This document shows positions 34,455 through 42,365 of a stretch of 64,000 nt of DNA, in pieces. How positions within the stretch are numbered: position 1 is the stretch's first letter; every line of letters starts with the position of its first letter. The notes under the pieces were generated by a model, which was given only the letters and a program-made list of their open reading frames with translations, did not search any database and was not told where the DNA came from. The DNA comes from CAVYXK01 sp963708245 (GTDB lineage Bacteria > Pseudomonadota > Alphaproteobacteria > Acetobacterales > Acetobacteraceae): contig OY970201.1 of NCBI GenBank assembly GCA_963708245.1, positions 7,130,001 through 7,194,000 on the forward strand, in the 5' to 3' direction. Made by a program: the position numbers and the translations under genes.

Positions 34455-35489
34455 CTAATCGCGGGTGACGCGCTGCGCCTGGTTCTGGGATACCGCACTG
34501 AGCGCCGCATCCCAGTGATGGCACCGCACTTCGTGTCCCGCACGCGGCGTCTCGATGTCCGGCATTGTGCTGCGGCAGATCTCCTCGGCCAAAGGACAGC
34601 GTGGGGAGTAGCTGCATCCACGGGGCAGCGCCGCCGGACTTGGCACCTGGCCGGGGATCGACAGAAGCCGATTCGCCGGATCGCGCCCGCCGCCCTCGAC
34701 GCGAGGAATGCTGCGCAGCAAAGCGCGCGTGTACGGATGCAGCGGGGCGGCGAATACGGCCTCGACGCGTCCCTGCTCGACGATCCGCCCTGCATACATC
34801 ACCGCCACCCTATCGGCGATCTGCGCCACCACTCCGAGATTATGCGTGATGAACAGCACGCTCATCTCCATCTCCGCCTGTAGAGTGCGGATCAGCTCCA
34901 GGATCTGCGCCTGAATCGTTACATCCAGCGCGGTGGTCGGCTCGTCGGCGATCAGCAGCGCCGGATGGCAGGCGAGCGCCATGGCGATCATCACCCGTTG
35001 CCGCATGCCGCCCGACAGGCGGTGCGGGTACTCCGCGGCCCGGCGCTCCGGGTCGGGGATGTTCACCCGTGCCAGCATCTCCACCGCATGCCGCCGTGCT
35101 GCTCGCCGCCCCAGACCACGATGCAGGCGCACCACCTCGGCGATCTGTTCGCCGACCGTCAGCAGCGGGTTGAGACTGCTCATCGGCTCCTGAAAGATCA
35201 TGCCGATCTCGTTGCCGCGCACCTGCCGCATCTCCGGCTCCGACAGGCGCAACAGGTCGCGCCCGCGAAACCGCACGGTGCCGCCGGCGATCTCGCCCGG
35301 CGGGATCGGCACCAACCGCATAATGGAAAGCGACGTCACAGACTTGCCGCTGCCGGACTCGCCCACGATCGCCAGCGTCTCGCCACGATCTAGCGTGAAG
35401 CTGACACCATCGACCGCGCGCGCAACCTCACCCTCAGCGCGGAACCAGGTCTTGAGGTCCGCCACCTCCAGCAGCGGCGGCGCTGTCAT
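34455..35489 (-). CDS. Peptide ABC transporter ATPase (OppD/DppD type)
   Basis: A 344-residue cytoplasmic ATPase: Walker A GESGSGKS, Q-loop MIFQEPMSSLNPLLTVGEQ, signature LSGGMRQR, Walker B LLIADEPTTALD. The C-terminal oligopeptide domain includes CSYSPRCPLAEEIC, whose cysteines bind an Fe-S cluster in related proteins. The start overlaps the permease stop (ATGA). No OppF-type second ATPase follows, so this subunit may work as a homodimer or borrow one. Confidence 0.9.
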   Translation of the reverse strand: MTAPPLLEVADLKTWFRAEGEVARAVDGVSFTLDRGETLAIVGESGSGKSVTSLSIMRLVPIPPGEIAGGTVRFRGRDLLRLSEPEMRQVRGNEIGMIFQEPMSSLNPLLTVGEQIAEVVRLHRGLGRRAARRHAVEMLARVNIPDPERRAAEYPHRLSGGMRQRVMIAMALACHPALLIADEPTTALDVTIQAQILELIRTLQAEMEMSVLFITHNLGVVAQIADRVAVMYAGRIVEQGRVEAVFAAPLHPYTRALLRSIPRVEGGGRDPANRLLSIPGQVPSPAALPRGCSYSPRCPLAEEICRSTMPDIETPRAGHEVRCHHWDAALSAVSQNQAQRVTRD

Positions 35490-36367
35490 GTCAGTCTGCG
35501 CAGCCGCGGATCGAGTGCATCGCGTAGCCCGTCGCCGACCATCTGCAACGACAACACGGTGAACACGATACAGAGCCCGGGCGCGAGGATCAGCCAGGCG
35601 GCGCCTTGCATGTATTCCTGGGCGGCGGCGATCATATTGCCCCAGCTTGGGCTGGTCGGCGGCACGCCGGCGCCGAGGAAGGACAAAGCGGCCTCGGTCA
35701 GGATGGAAAAGGCGAAGACGAAGGTGCCTTGCACCAGAAGCGGCGACAGCAGGTTGGGCAGCAGGTGCACGCCGATGACGCGGCGGCCGCTGGCGCCCAG
35801 CGCCTCCGCCGCTTCGACGAACTGCAGCTCGCGCAGCACCAGCGTTGCGCCGCGCGCCACTCGGGCGACGCGTGGCGTGTACACCGTGCCGAGCGCGATC
35901 ACCACGTCGGTCAGCGATGCGCCCAGTGCCGCCATCAGCGCGATCGCCAGCAGGATGTCGGGAAACGCCATCAGCGCATCTGTCACCCGCATCAGTAGCC
36001 CGTCGAGCCGCCGCACATAACCCGACACCACACCCAGCAACGTGCCGCAGGCCAGCGAGACCAGCACGACCAGGCCGCCGACCGACAGCGACAGCCGGGC
36101 GCCGTATATGCATCGACTGAGTTCGTCGCGGCCGAACTCGTCGGTGCCGAACCAGTGCGCCCAAGACGGCGGGGACAGTCGGTGCGCGATGTCCATCCGG
36201 CGAGGCGAATAGGGCGCGATCCACGGTGCCGCGACGGCGACGACGACCGCCACCAGCAGGATGATGAGGCTGAACAGCACCAGCCGGCGGCGCACCAGCC
36301 GGCGCAGCAGCAGCATCGCCGGCGAAACCGGGCGGGCGGCGGCGGCGGGAAGCGCGATGTCCGACAT
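35486..36367 (-). CDS. Peptide ABC transporter permease (OppC/DppC type)
   Basis: A 293-residue inner-membrane permease. An N-terminal OppC segment (RRLVRRRLVLFSLIILLVAVVVAVAAPWIAPYSP) is followed by HWFGTDEFGRDELSRCIYGARLSL, the EAA loop EAAEALGASGRRVIGVHLLPN and the terminal GLRDALDPRLRR. It overlaps its neighbours at both ends (TGATG with OppB, ATGA with OppD), showing a tightly coupled operon. Confidence 0.92.
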   Translation of the reverse strand: MSDIALPAAAARPVSPAMLLLRRLVRRRLVLFSLIILLVAVVVAVAAPWIAPYSPRRMDIAHRLSPPSWAHWFGTDEFGRDELSRCIYGARLSLSVGGLVVLVSLACGTLLGVVSGYVRRLDGLLMRVTDALMAFPDILLAIALMAALGASLTDVVIALGTVYTPRVARVARGATLVLRELQFVEAAEALGASGRRVIGVHLLPNLLSPLLVQGTFVFAFSILTEAALSFLGAGVPPTSPSWGNMIAAAQEYMQGAAWLILAPGLCIVFTVLSLQMVGDGLRDALDPRLRRLT

Positions 36368-37308
36368 CAGTATCGCACTCGTGGGTCGAGCACGGCATAC
36401 AGCAGGTCGATGCCGAGATTGATCAATACATAAACGCCGGAAATCACCAGCAAAGCGCCTTGGATGACCGGATAGTCCCGCCGCAGCACTGCTGATACGA
36501 CCAGGTTGCCGACGCCCGGCAGCCCGAACACCGTCTCAGTGACGATCGCGCCGCCGAGCAGCCCGGCGACCGTCAGCCCGATCACCGTCAACACGGACGT
36601 GCGTGCGTTGCGGAAAGCGTGCTTGAAGATCACCGTGCGCGGGGCGAGACCCTTGGCGCGGGCGGTGCGCACATAGTCTTCCTGCAGCACGTCGAGCATG
36701 CTGGTGCGGGTGAAGCGGACAATGAGCGCAGAGCTGGGGATGCCGAGTGCGATCGCCGGCATAATCAGATAGGTGAGGTGCACGAGGAAGCCGGCACCCG
36801 GCGGTCCATAGCCGGCGACAGGCAGCAGATGCCAGCGCACCGCGAGATATTCGATGAGCGTCAGGCCGATCCAGAAGCTCGGCAGGCTGGCGCCGGCCAT
36901 CGAGATCGCCGTGACGGCTTGGTCCACCAGGGTGCCGCGCTTGACCGCCGATAGCACGCCCACCGGGATGCCGATCAGCGTCGCCAGCCCGGCCGCCAGA
37001 ACGGTGAGCTGCAAAGTCAGCGGCGCGCGCTCGGCCAGGGCCTCGGTGACGCTGCGGCCGAGGAAGATCGATTCGCCCAACCGCAACCGCAACACCGAAT
37101 GCAGGAACTCGACGTATTGCACCGGCAACGGCGCATCCAGCCCGAGCCTGGTGCGCAGCGCGGCGATATCCGCCGCCGTCGCTGCCGGGCCGAGCATCAC
37201 CGCCGCCGGATCGCCGGGAATGACATGGGCGATGACGAAGACAATCGTTGCCACCAGGAACATTACGAAGATCATTCCAGCCAGGCGGCGCAGCAGGTAG
37301 TGGGTCAT
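36367..37308 (-). CDS. Peptide ABC transporter permease (OppB/DppB type)
   Basis: A 313-residue inner-membrane permease starting MTHYLLRRLAGMIFVMFLVATIVFVIAHVIPGDPA, the characteristic OppB/DppB opening. It continues with LGLDAPLPVQYVEFLHSVLRLRLGESI, the EAA loop DYVRTARAKGLAPRTVIFKHAFRNA and ends LLYAVLDPRVRY. It is the first gene of the leftward B-C-D unit. Its binding-protein gene lies beyond a toxin-antitoxin module on the opposite strand. Confidence 0.92.
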   Translation of the reverse strand: MTHYLLRRLAGMIFVMFLVATIVFVIAHVIPGDPAAVMLGPAATAADIAALRTRLGLDAPLPVQYVEFLHSVLRLRLGESIFLGRSVTEALAERAPLTLQLTVLAAGLATLIGIPVGVLSAVKRGTLVDQAVTAISMAGASLPSFWIGLTLIEYLAVRWHLLPVAGYGPPGAGFLVHLTYLIMPAIALGIPSSALIVRFTRTSMLDVLQEDYVRTARAKGLAPRTVIFKHAFRNARTSVLTVIGLTVAGLLGGAIVTETVFGLPGVGNLVVSAVLRRDYPVIQGALLVISGVYVLINLGIDLLYAVLDPRVRY

Positions 37309-37346
37309 GAGGCTGTGCTTGGGCTCTGGACAATCATGGTCGATCA

Positions 37347-37367
37347 GTCTAGATTACGGGTCTAGAC
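37347..37367. promoter_or_regulatory. Candidate antitoxin operator
   Basis: Inverted repeat GTCTAGA-TTACGGG-TCTAGAC, 7-bp arms and 7-base spacer, ending 11 bases before the antitoxin start. Phd/VapB antitoxins typically repress their own promoter through such palindromes. Confidence 0.55.
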
Positions 37368-37378
37368 CGGAGGATATG

Positions 37379-37621
37379 ATGAAGGAGATCGGCGCTTTCG
37401 AGGCAAAGAGCAGGCTCGGGCAACTCCTCGATGCGGTCGAGCGGGGCGAAGAAGTGGTGATCACGCGCCACGGGCGTGCCGTGGCCAAGATCGTGCCGAC
37501 CCGTTCCGGGCACGATCGCGACAAGGCTCGCCGAATAGCGGACCAGTTGCTTGAGGCTGGCCGCGGCCTCACTCTCGGGGGCCTCAAGATCAAAGATCTG
37601 ATCAGTGAAGGTCGACGATGA
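37379..37621 (+). CDS. vapB: Phd/YefM-type antitoxin
   Basis: An 80-residue antitoxin, MKEIGAFEAKSRLGQLLDAVERGEEVVITRHGRAVAKIVP. This is the Phd/YefM dimerisation and DNA-binding fold. The C-terminal tail (KDLISEGRR) would wrap the toxin. GGAGG lies 5 bases before this ATG; the ATG three bases earlier is the alternative. The stop overlaps the toxin start (ATGA). It binds and neutralises the PIN toxin and probably represses the operon through the upstream palindrome. Confidence 0.88.
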   Translation: MKEIGAFEAKSRLGQLLDAVERGEEVVITRHGRAVAKIVPTRSGHDRDKARRIADQLLEAGRGLTLGGLKIKDLISEGRR

Positions 37622-38037
37622 GTTTGGTTGTCGATGCATCGATCGCTCTGACTTGGTGCTTCTCCGACGAGCGAACTCCGGAAACGATCGCCGTGCTCAA
37701 CCATGTCGTCGATCAAGCCGCTTTCGCGCCGTCGGTCTGGCCGCTCGAGGTCCTTAATGCGCTTGCCATCGCTCAGCGCCGCGGTCGGTGCAACGCGGCG
37801 GATCGTCTTCGCCTGGCCGGCTTCCTGCGCCAGCTCCCGATCGCGATCGACGAGGACACGCTCCATCACGCCTGGACGACCACTGCCGAATTCGCCGAGC
37901 GATTGCAACTCACGATCTATGACGCTGCTTATCTCGAACTTGCGCACCGCCAGTCGCTGCCCCTTGCGACGCTCGACAGCGATTTGCGCCGCGCTGCGAA
38001 GACTGTCGGCGTATCGCTGCTTGGCGTTGGATCGTAA
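37618..38037 (+). CDS. vapC: VapC-type PIN-domain toxin
   Basis: A 139-residue PIN ribonuclease that would cleave tRNA or other RNA when released from its antitoxin. The acidic active-site residues are present: D6 in VVDASIALTWCF, E44 in WPLEVLNAL, Asp in TIYDAAYLELA and Asp in ATLDSDL. It overlaps the antitoxin gene by four bases. The module sits on the opposite strand between oppB and oppA, suggesting insertion into a peptide-transport locus. Confidence 0.9.
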   Translation: MSLVVDASIALTWCFSDERTPETIAVLNHVVDQAAFAPSVWPLEVLNALAIAQRRGRCNAADRLRLAGFLRQLPIAIDEDTLHHAWTTTAEFAERLQLTIYDAAYLELAHRQSLPLATLDSDLRRAAKTVGVSLLGVGS

Positions 38038-38061
38038 GCCCCTTGCGCCACTCATATGCCG

Positions 38062-38130
38062 CTCAGCGTCCTCTGTGTCTGTGCGGTTAGTTTTATGAAG
38101 TCTAACCGCAGAGACGCAGAGGACGCTGAG
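38062..38130. repeat. Long near-perfect inverted repeat
   Basis: Two 29-base arms (38062-38090, 38102-38130) differ at only two positions and enclose an 11-base loop. The core AGCGTCCTCTG / CAGAGGACGCT resembles a palindromic sequence found dispersed in many bacterial genomes. It lies between the convergent vapC and oppA genes and could terminate both transcripts. Confidence 0.85.
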
Positions 38131-38137
38131 TTCGACC

Positions 38138-39694
38138 TTATGCACTCAGCTTCGTGTTCCAGAATGCGGGCCAGATCCCCGGATAGTACCCGCTCATCCG
38201 CTTGCTAGCGCCAAACGTCGTATATCCCGCACCGATCTTCACAGTCGGCACATCGACATAAAACTGCGCTTGCAACTTGTGCCACAGCGGCACTCGCTTC
38301 GCCGGGTCGCTCTCGGTGGTGAAGGCGCCAAGTGCGGCGTGCTTGGCGGGCGTATCCCACCATCCCGGATAGCTCGGGTTGAAGATGGTGATCGAGGATG
38401 GCTCCGGCACCACGCCATGCCCGGTCACGAAAGCGTCCCACAGGTCGGGGTTCTGCCGCCGCTGTAAAATCGTTGCCCAATCGGTGACCACAAGATCGAT
38501 CTTGAAGCCGGCATCGGTCATGTTGGCCTGGATCACTTGCGCGGTCTTGTACTGGTAGTCATACTGCACGCTGGTCAGCACCCGGATTGGCTCGCCGTTG
38601 TAGCCGGCCTGTTTCAGCAGCCCTGCCGCCTTGTCGGGGTTGCCCTGGTTATAGCCCGGTGCATCGGGATCGTACCACGCGGTGCCCTTTGGATAGATCG
38701 ACCCTTGCAGCGTCCACAACGACTTGTCGCCGAACGCGGCCTCCAGCGCGTCGGAGCAGTCGATCGCAGTCTGCGCGGCGCGGCGGACGAGCACGTTGCT
38801 CATCACGCCCTTCTTGTTGTTCATGATGAACAGCACCCAGAGGGCCGCCGTCAGCGTGCCTCGCTGAATGTCGGGCTTGCCCTGGAGACGGTTGTAGCTT
38901 TCCGGCGTGAGGTTGTCCGCCCAGTGATACTGCCCGGCCAGCAGCCCGTCGGCGCGTGTGGTCGGATTGGGCGACGGCAGGAAGCGGATCTCATCGACGA
39001 GCGCCTCACGTCTGCCGACGTAGCCGTTCGGCGCGCCGGGCGGTGACACGTACTGCGGGAACTTGCCAACCCGCACCCAGGTATCGGGCTTGTATTCGAT
39101 CAGCTTGAACGGTCCGGTGCCGGTGAAGTCCTTCAGCGGATCGGGCGCGGTCGCGACGCGTTTCGGCATGATCTGCGGCGAGCCGTTCGGGAATGCCAGC
39201 AGGTTGACCAGCGGCGAATACGGTTGCTTCAGCACGATCTGCACTGTCATCGGATCCGTCGCCGAGATCGAGTCCAGATACGTCCATGGAGTCCTGCCGC
39301 GCGGCGACAGTCGTCCCCAGCGCTGCAGCGAGGAGACCACGTCGTCCGCGTTCATCGTGCTGCCGTCGTGGAACGGCACGCCGCTGCGCAGCTTGATCAC
39401 GTAGCGTTTCCCGTCCTCGCTGATGTCGGGCAGGGATGCCGCAAGCAGCGGAGCGATGCTGAAATCAGGGGCAAAAATGTACAACGTCTCATAGAAAAGC
39501 TGAGTGATCTCCGATAACAGATCAGAGGTGACCGGGGTGGGATCGAGCGGTCCCGGATCGCCGGTCGTGGCAATGTTCAAGACGCTGCCTGACTGCGCGC
39601 GCGCACGCCCGACGGGCAACAACGCAGGCAGCGCGACGCCTGCTGCTGTCCCCAGCAGCAAGCCGCGCCGTTGCAGTGAAGCTGGATGGTCCAT
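38138..39694 (-). CDS. Peptide ABC transporter binding protein (OppA/DppA type)
   Basis: A 518-residue periplasmic family-5 binding protein. A Tat-like signal (QRRGLLLGTAAGVALPALLPVGRARA) is followed by VLNIATTGDPGPLDPTPVTSDL, FAPDFSIAPLLAASLPDISEDGKRYVIKLRSGVPFHDG (family-5 signature), VVSSLQRWGRLSPRG and FTGTGPFKLIEYKPD. The ATG follows GGGAGGAACGCC. It captures a peptide or similar ligand for the OppBCD permease encoded past the toxin-antitoxin module. Confidence 0.9.
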   Translation of the reverse strand: MDHPASLQRRGLLLGTAAGVALPALLPVGRARAQSGSVLNIATTGDPGPLDPTPVTSDLLSEITQLFYETLYIFAPDFSIAPLLAASLPDISEDGKRYVIKLRSGVPFHDGSTMNADDVVSSLQRWGRLSPRGRTPWTYLDSISATDPMTVQIVLKQPYSPLVNLLAFPNGSPQIMPKRVATAPDPLKDFTGTGPFKLIEYKPDTWVRVGKFPQYVSPPGAPNGYVGRREALVDEIRFLPSPNPTTRADGLLAGQYHWADNLTPESYNRLQGKPDIQRGTLTAALWVLFIMNNKKGVMSNVLVRRAAQTAIDCSDALEAAFGDKSLWTLQGSIYPKGTAWYDPDAPGYNQGNPDKAAGLLKQAGYNGEPIRVLTSVQYDYQYKTAQVIQANMTDAGFKIDLVVTDWATILQRRQNPDLWDAFVTGHGVVPEPSSITIFNPSYPGWWDTPAKHAALGAFTTESDPAKRVPLWHKLQAQFYVDVPTVKIGAGYTTFGASKRMSGYYPGIWPAFWNTKLSA

Positions 39695-39783
39695 TGGCGT
39701 TCCTCCCGATCCCCTGGTTATATGGTCCAGCATCGGGGACAATGATGCAACTGCGCTAGCGCCATTGGGAGGGTTCGCACGAC

Positions 39784-41496
39784 GTGAATTTGTTCTCAGA
39801 ATCTGCTGATGTGCTGATTGCCGGGGGCGGCTCGGCCGGCTGCGTGCTCGCCTCGCGGCTGAGCGAGGATCCCGGCACACGTGTGCTGCTGATCGAGGCA
39901 GGGCGTGATCTCACACCCGAAATGTTTCCTGCCTTGCTTGCCTCGGCGTATCCGGGGCGCGCCTATTTCAACCATGGATGGTTATGGCCAACTCTGTCTG
40001 CCTCGCGCGGCGACACAGGTACCAACAGCCCGGGCGTTGTGGGGTTCTACGAGCAGGCACGAGTGCTGGGCGGCGGTTCCTCGATCAACGGGATCTGTGC
40101 CAATCGCGGCTCCCCGGACGACTACGACGAGTGGGAAGAGCACGGCGCACATGGCTGGGGCTGGACCGAGGTGCTGCCCTATTTCCGCAAGCTGGAGAGC
40201 GACCGGGACTTCGACGGGCCGCTGCACGGCAAATCCGGACCGTTGCCCATCCGCCGACACCGGCGGGAGGACTGGACCGGCTATACCCGCGCGGTTGCGG
40301 CCAGCTTCGCCGCGATGGGCTATCCGATGCTGGACGACCAGAACGGTGTCTGGACGGATGGGGTCATCCCAACCACGCACAACGTCGATGATGCCGGCCG
40401 GCGAGCCAGCGCCGCGGTTGTCTATCTCACGCCGGAGGTGCGCCGACGGCCGAACCTGCAGATCGTTACGGAAACGGTGGTCGAAGAACTCGTCATTGAG
40501 GGCAAGCGGGCGGTGGGCGTGCGCCTGAAGCGCAGCGGCGAGACGGTTACCGCGACAGCGCGGCAGGTGATCATCTGCATGGGTGCGCTGCAATCTCCTG
40601 TCATGCTGATGCGCAACGGGATCGGTCCGGGTGTGCACCTGCGCGGGCGAGGGATCGAGGTCGTGGCCGATCGCCCCGGCGTGGGCGAGAACCTGCTGGA
40701 GCATCCGAATATCGGCGTCTCGGCGTTCCTCGCGCCGTCGGCGCGGCTACCATGGGGCGAGGGCCATCACTTGCAGGCGTTGCTACGCTACTCTTCGGGC
40801 CTGCCGGGAACGCCGGCCGGGGACATGCATGTGGCGATTGCGGCGCGCGCGTCCTGGCACGCAGTCGGCCGGCGCATCGGCGCGCTGGGGTTCTGGGTGA
40901 ACAAGGCCTATTCGAAAGGCCGCATCCGCTTGGCGGCCAAGCCGGACGCACCCGCCGAGATCGACTTCCGCATGCTGTCCGATCCGCGCGACATGGCGCG
41001 GCTCAAGGATGCCTTCCGACTTGGCGTGCGCGCTTTATCGGCGCCATCGCTGAAGGGGATCGCGCTCGACCTGTTTCCGAGCGGCTTTTCCTCACGCATC
41101 CGGGCACTCACTTGTCCGTCGCCGCGCAATGCCATGGTGATGGCAATCGCGGCGCCGGTGATGGACCGCAGCTCGAATCTGCGCCGGCGCTTCATGGCCT
41201 ATGCGATGGAAAGCGAGAACAGCGCCGAGGTGCTGGCGGAAGACGAGGCAGCGCTGGAGGCGCATCTGCGCCGATCGGTTGGTGGCACTTGGCATGCGTG
41301 CGGCGCCTGCCGCATGGGCGATCCCGCCGATCCGATGGCGGTGACGGACCCGTCCGGCCGCGTGCTGGGGGTCGAGGGCCTGCGCGTTTGCGACGCCTCG
41401 ATCATGCCGACCGTGCCCTGCGCCAATCTCAACATTCCGGTGCTGATGATGGCGGAGAAGATCGCAGACGCGGTCAAGGCGGAGGCGCGGCCGTAG
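39784..41496 (+). CDS. GMC-family FAD-dependent oxidoreductase
   Basis: A 570-residue flavoenzyme of the glucose-methanol-choline family that oxidises an alcohol. The FAD Rossmann motif is IAGGGSAGCVLASRLSEDP (residues ~12-30). The GMC signature EQARVLGGGSSINGICANRGSPDDYDEW follows, then the C-terminal active-site region GGTWHACGACRMG and PCANLNIPVLMMAEKIAD. Start is GTG. It is divergent from oppA and may act on an imported substrate. The 3' end has a diverged partial duplicate at 42112-42207. Confidence 0.9.
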   Translation: MNLFSESADVLIAGGGSAGCVLASRLSEDPGTRVLLIEAGRDLTPEMFPALLASAYPGRAYFNHGWLWPTLSASRGDTGTNSPGVVGFYEQARVLGGGSSINGICANRGSPDDYDEWEEHGAHGWGWTEVLPYFRKLESDRDFDGPLHGKSGPLPIRRHRREDWTGYTRAVAASFAAMGYPMLDDQNGVWTDGVIPTTHNVDDAGRRASAAVVYLTPEVRRRPNLQIVTETVVEELVIEGKRAVGVRLKRSGETVTATARQVIICMGALQSPVMLMRNGIGPGVHLRGRGIEVVADRPGVGENLLEHPNIGVSAFLAPSARLPWGEGHHLQALLRYSSGLPGTPAGDMHVAIAARASWHAVGRRIGALGFWVNKAYSKGRIRLAAKPDAPAEIDFRMLSDPRDMARLKDAFRLGVRALSAPSLKGIALDLFPSGFSSRIRALTCPSPRNAMVMAIAAPVMDRSSNLRRRFMAYAMESENSAEVLAEDEAALEAHLRRSVGGTWHACGACRMGDPADPMAVTDPSGRVLGVEGLRVCDASIMPTVPCANLNIPVLMMAEKIADAVKAEARP

Positions 41497-41555
41497 GCAG
41501 TTGCACTCGGGCCCGAAGGCGGAGGCGCCGGACCACAAGCTGAAGCCGCAGGTCC

Positions 41556-41807
41556 TCAAGGCCTCAACGCGCCCGCCCAACCAGCGTGACCTGAACAAGC
41601 CGACGCTTGTGTGAGGGTGTCGCGCATCGCGGCCGACCTCATGCGGATTTCTCCAGTTCGCAATGCCTCGTACGCAGCGAGGTGCTCGGTAGACACGAAC
41701 CAATGTGGATGGCCGTCCTTGACTCTAAAAATCGTGTGTATGTGATGCCGTCCGCATCCACACGCACAAACGCACGGCACCAGCCATGGCTCTTTCGTCT
41801 CGGCCAT
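41556..41807 (-). CDS. Small Cys/His-rich hypothetical protein
   Basis: An 83-residue ORF with an N-terminal cluster VPCVCACGCGRHHIHTIFRV (four Cys, three His), which looks like a zinc or iron site, then HPHWFVSTEHLAAYEALRTGEI. AAGGAGG lies 8 bases before the ATG, strong support for a real gene. No family is recognised. It lies convergent with the GMC gene. Possible roles include a small metal-binding or nucleic-acid-binding protein. Confidence 0.6.
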   Translation of the reverse strand: MAETKEPWLVPCVCACGCGRHHIHTIFRVKDGHPHWFVSTEHLAAYEALRTGEIRMRSAAMRDTLTQASACSGHAGWAGALRP

Positions 41808-41933
41808 ACGTATCGCCTCCTTGTTCGATCGGGAGGCAGGCTTAGGCTCGGCTCGGTTTCTTGTCTGTGACTGGAGTCACTCGCGCGCCAAAACTTCCTT
41901 CGCGCTCATGAAGGGCGAACTTGGGCGACGGAA

Positions 41934-42116
41934 TCAGTGCGCCTGGTTCATGTCCAAAAGCGGCCTGCCGCCGCCCATGTACTTAGTCCAGAGCGCTTGG
42001 TTCTGGCCGCTGAAGGTGAAGTTATCGACCCAGCGATCCAGGTAAAGCCACCACTCGAAATCCTCATAAGGAAGGCCGATTGCGGTGATCGTCGTATCGT
42101 AGCGCGGATTGATCAT
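41934..42116 (-). pseudogene. C-terminal remnant of an extracellular solute-binding protein
   Basis: Sixty codons read DTTITAIGLPYEDFEWWLYL, then DRWVDNFTFSGQNQALWTKYMGGGRPLLD. This matches the closing segment of family-3 (polar amino-acid) binding proteins, where a Trp-rich helix ends in a KW/KY motif. Nothing of the rest of such a gene precedes it. Its start side abuts an oppositely oriented GMC remnant. It appears to be the stub of a deleted transporter gene. Confidence 0.5.
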
Positions 42117-42207
42117 GCCGACCGTACCTTACGCCAATCTCAATATCCCGGTGCTGATGATGGCCGAGAAGATTGCGGACGCCGTCAAAACGGACGCGCG
42201 ACCATAG
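42112..42207 (+). pseudogene. 3' remnant of a second GMC oxidoreductase gene
   Basis: Thirty codons ending in TAG read MPTVPYANLNIPVLMMAEKI followed by ADAVKTDARP, matching the last residues of the intact GMC enzyme (41407-41496) at all but three positions. DNA differences are mainly at third codon positions, so this is the tail of a diverged paralogue, not a recent copy. A strong GC hairpin follows at 42248-42270. Confidence 0.75.
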
Positions 42208-42247
42208 GTCGTGCTGTGAGCGGAGCAGCGCACCGAATCGGGACAGC

Positions 42248-42270
42248 GGGGCTGGCCTGTGGCCGGCCCC
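42248..42270 (+). terminator. GC-rich hairpin, possible terminator of the GMC remnant
   Basis: GGGGCTGGCC-TGT-GGCCGGCCCC, a 10-bp stem with one wobble pair and a three-base loop. No T-tract follows, so termination efficiency is uncertain. Confidence 0.4.
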
Positions 42271-42340
42271 GTGCGTGCTTCTGTGGGTCCATGGTGCCCC
42301 ACTGGCACGGCCCCCCCATCGATCTGCTTCGCGGCTCGAT

Positions 42341-42359
42341 CCTCCCGCAAGGGGAGGGG
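42341..42359. repeat. REP-like hairpin, CCCTCC-GCAA-GGGAGGG family
   Basis: CCTCCCGCAAGGGGAGGGG, same core as at 3652 and 17170. It lies seven bases beyond the stop of the leftward hypothetical gene. Confidence 0.6.
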
Positions 42360-42365
42360 CACGCG

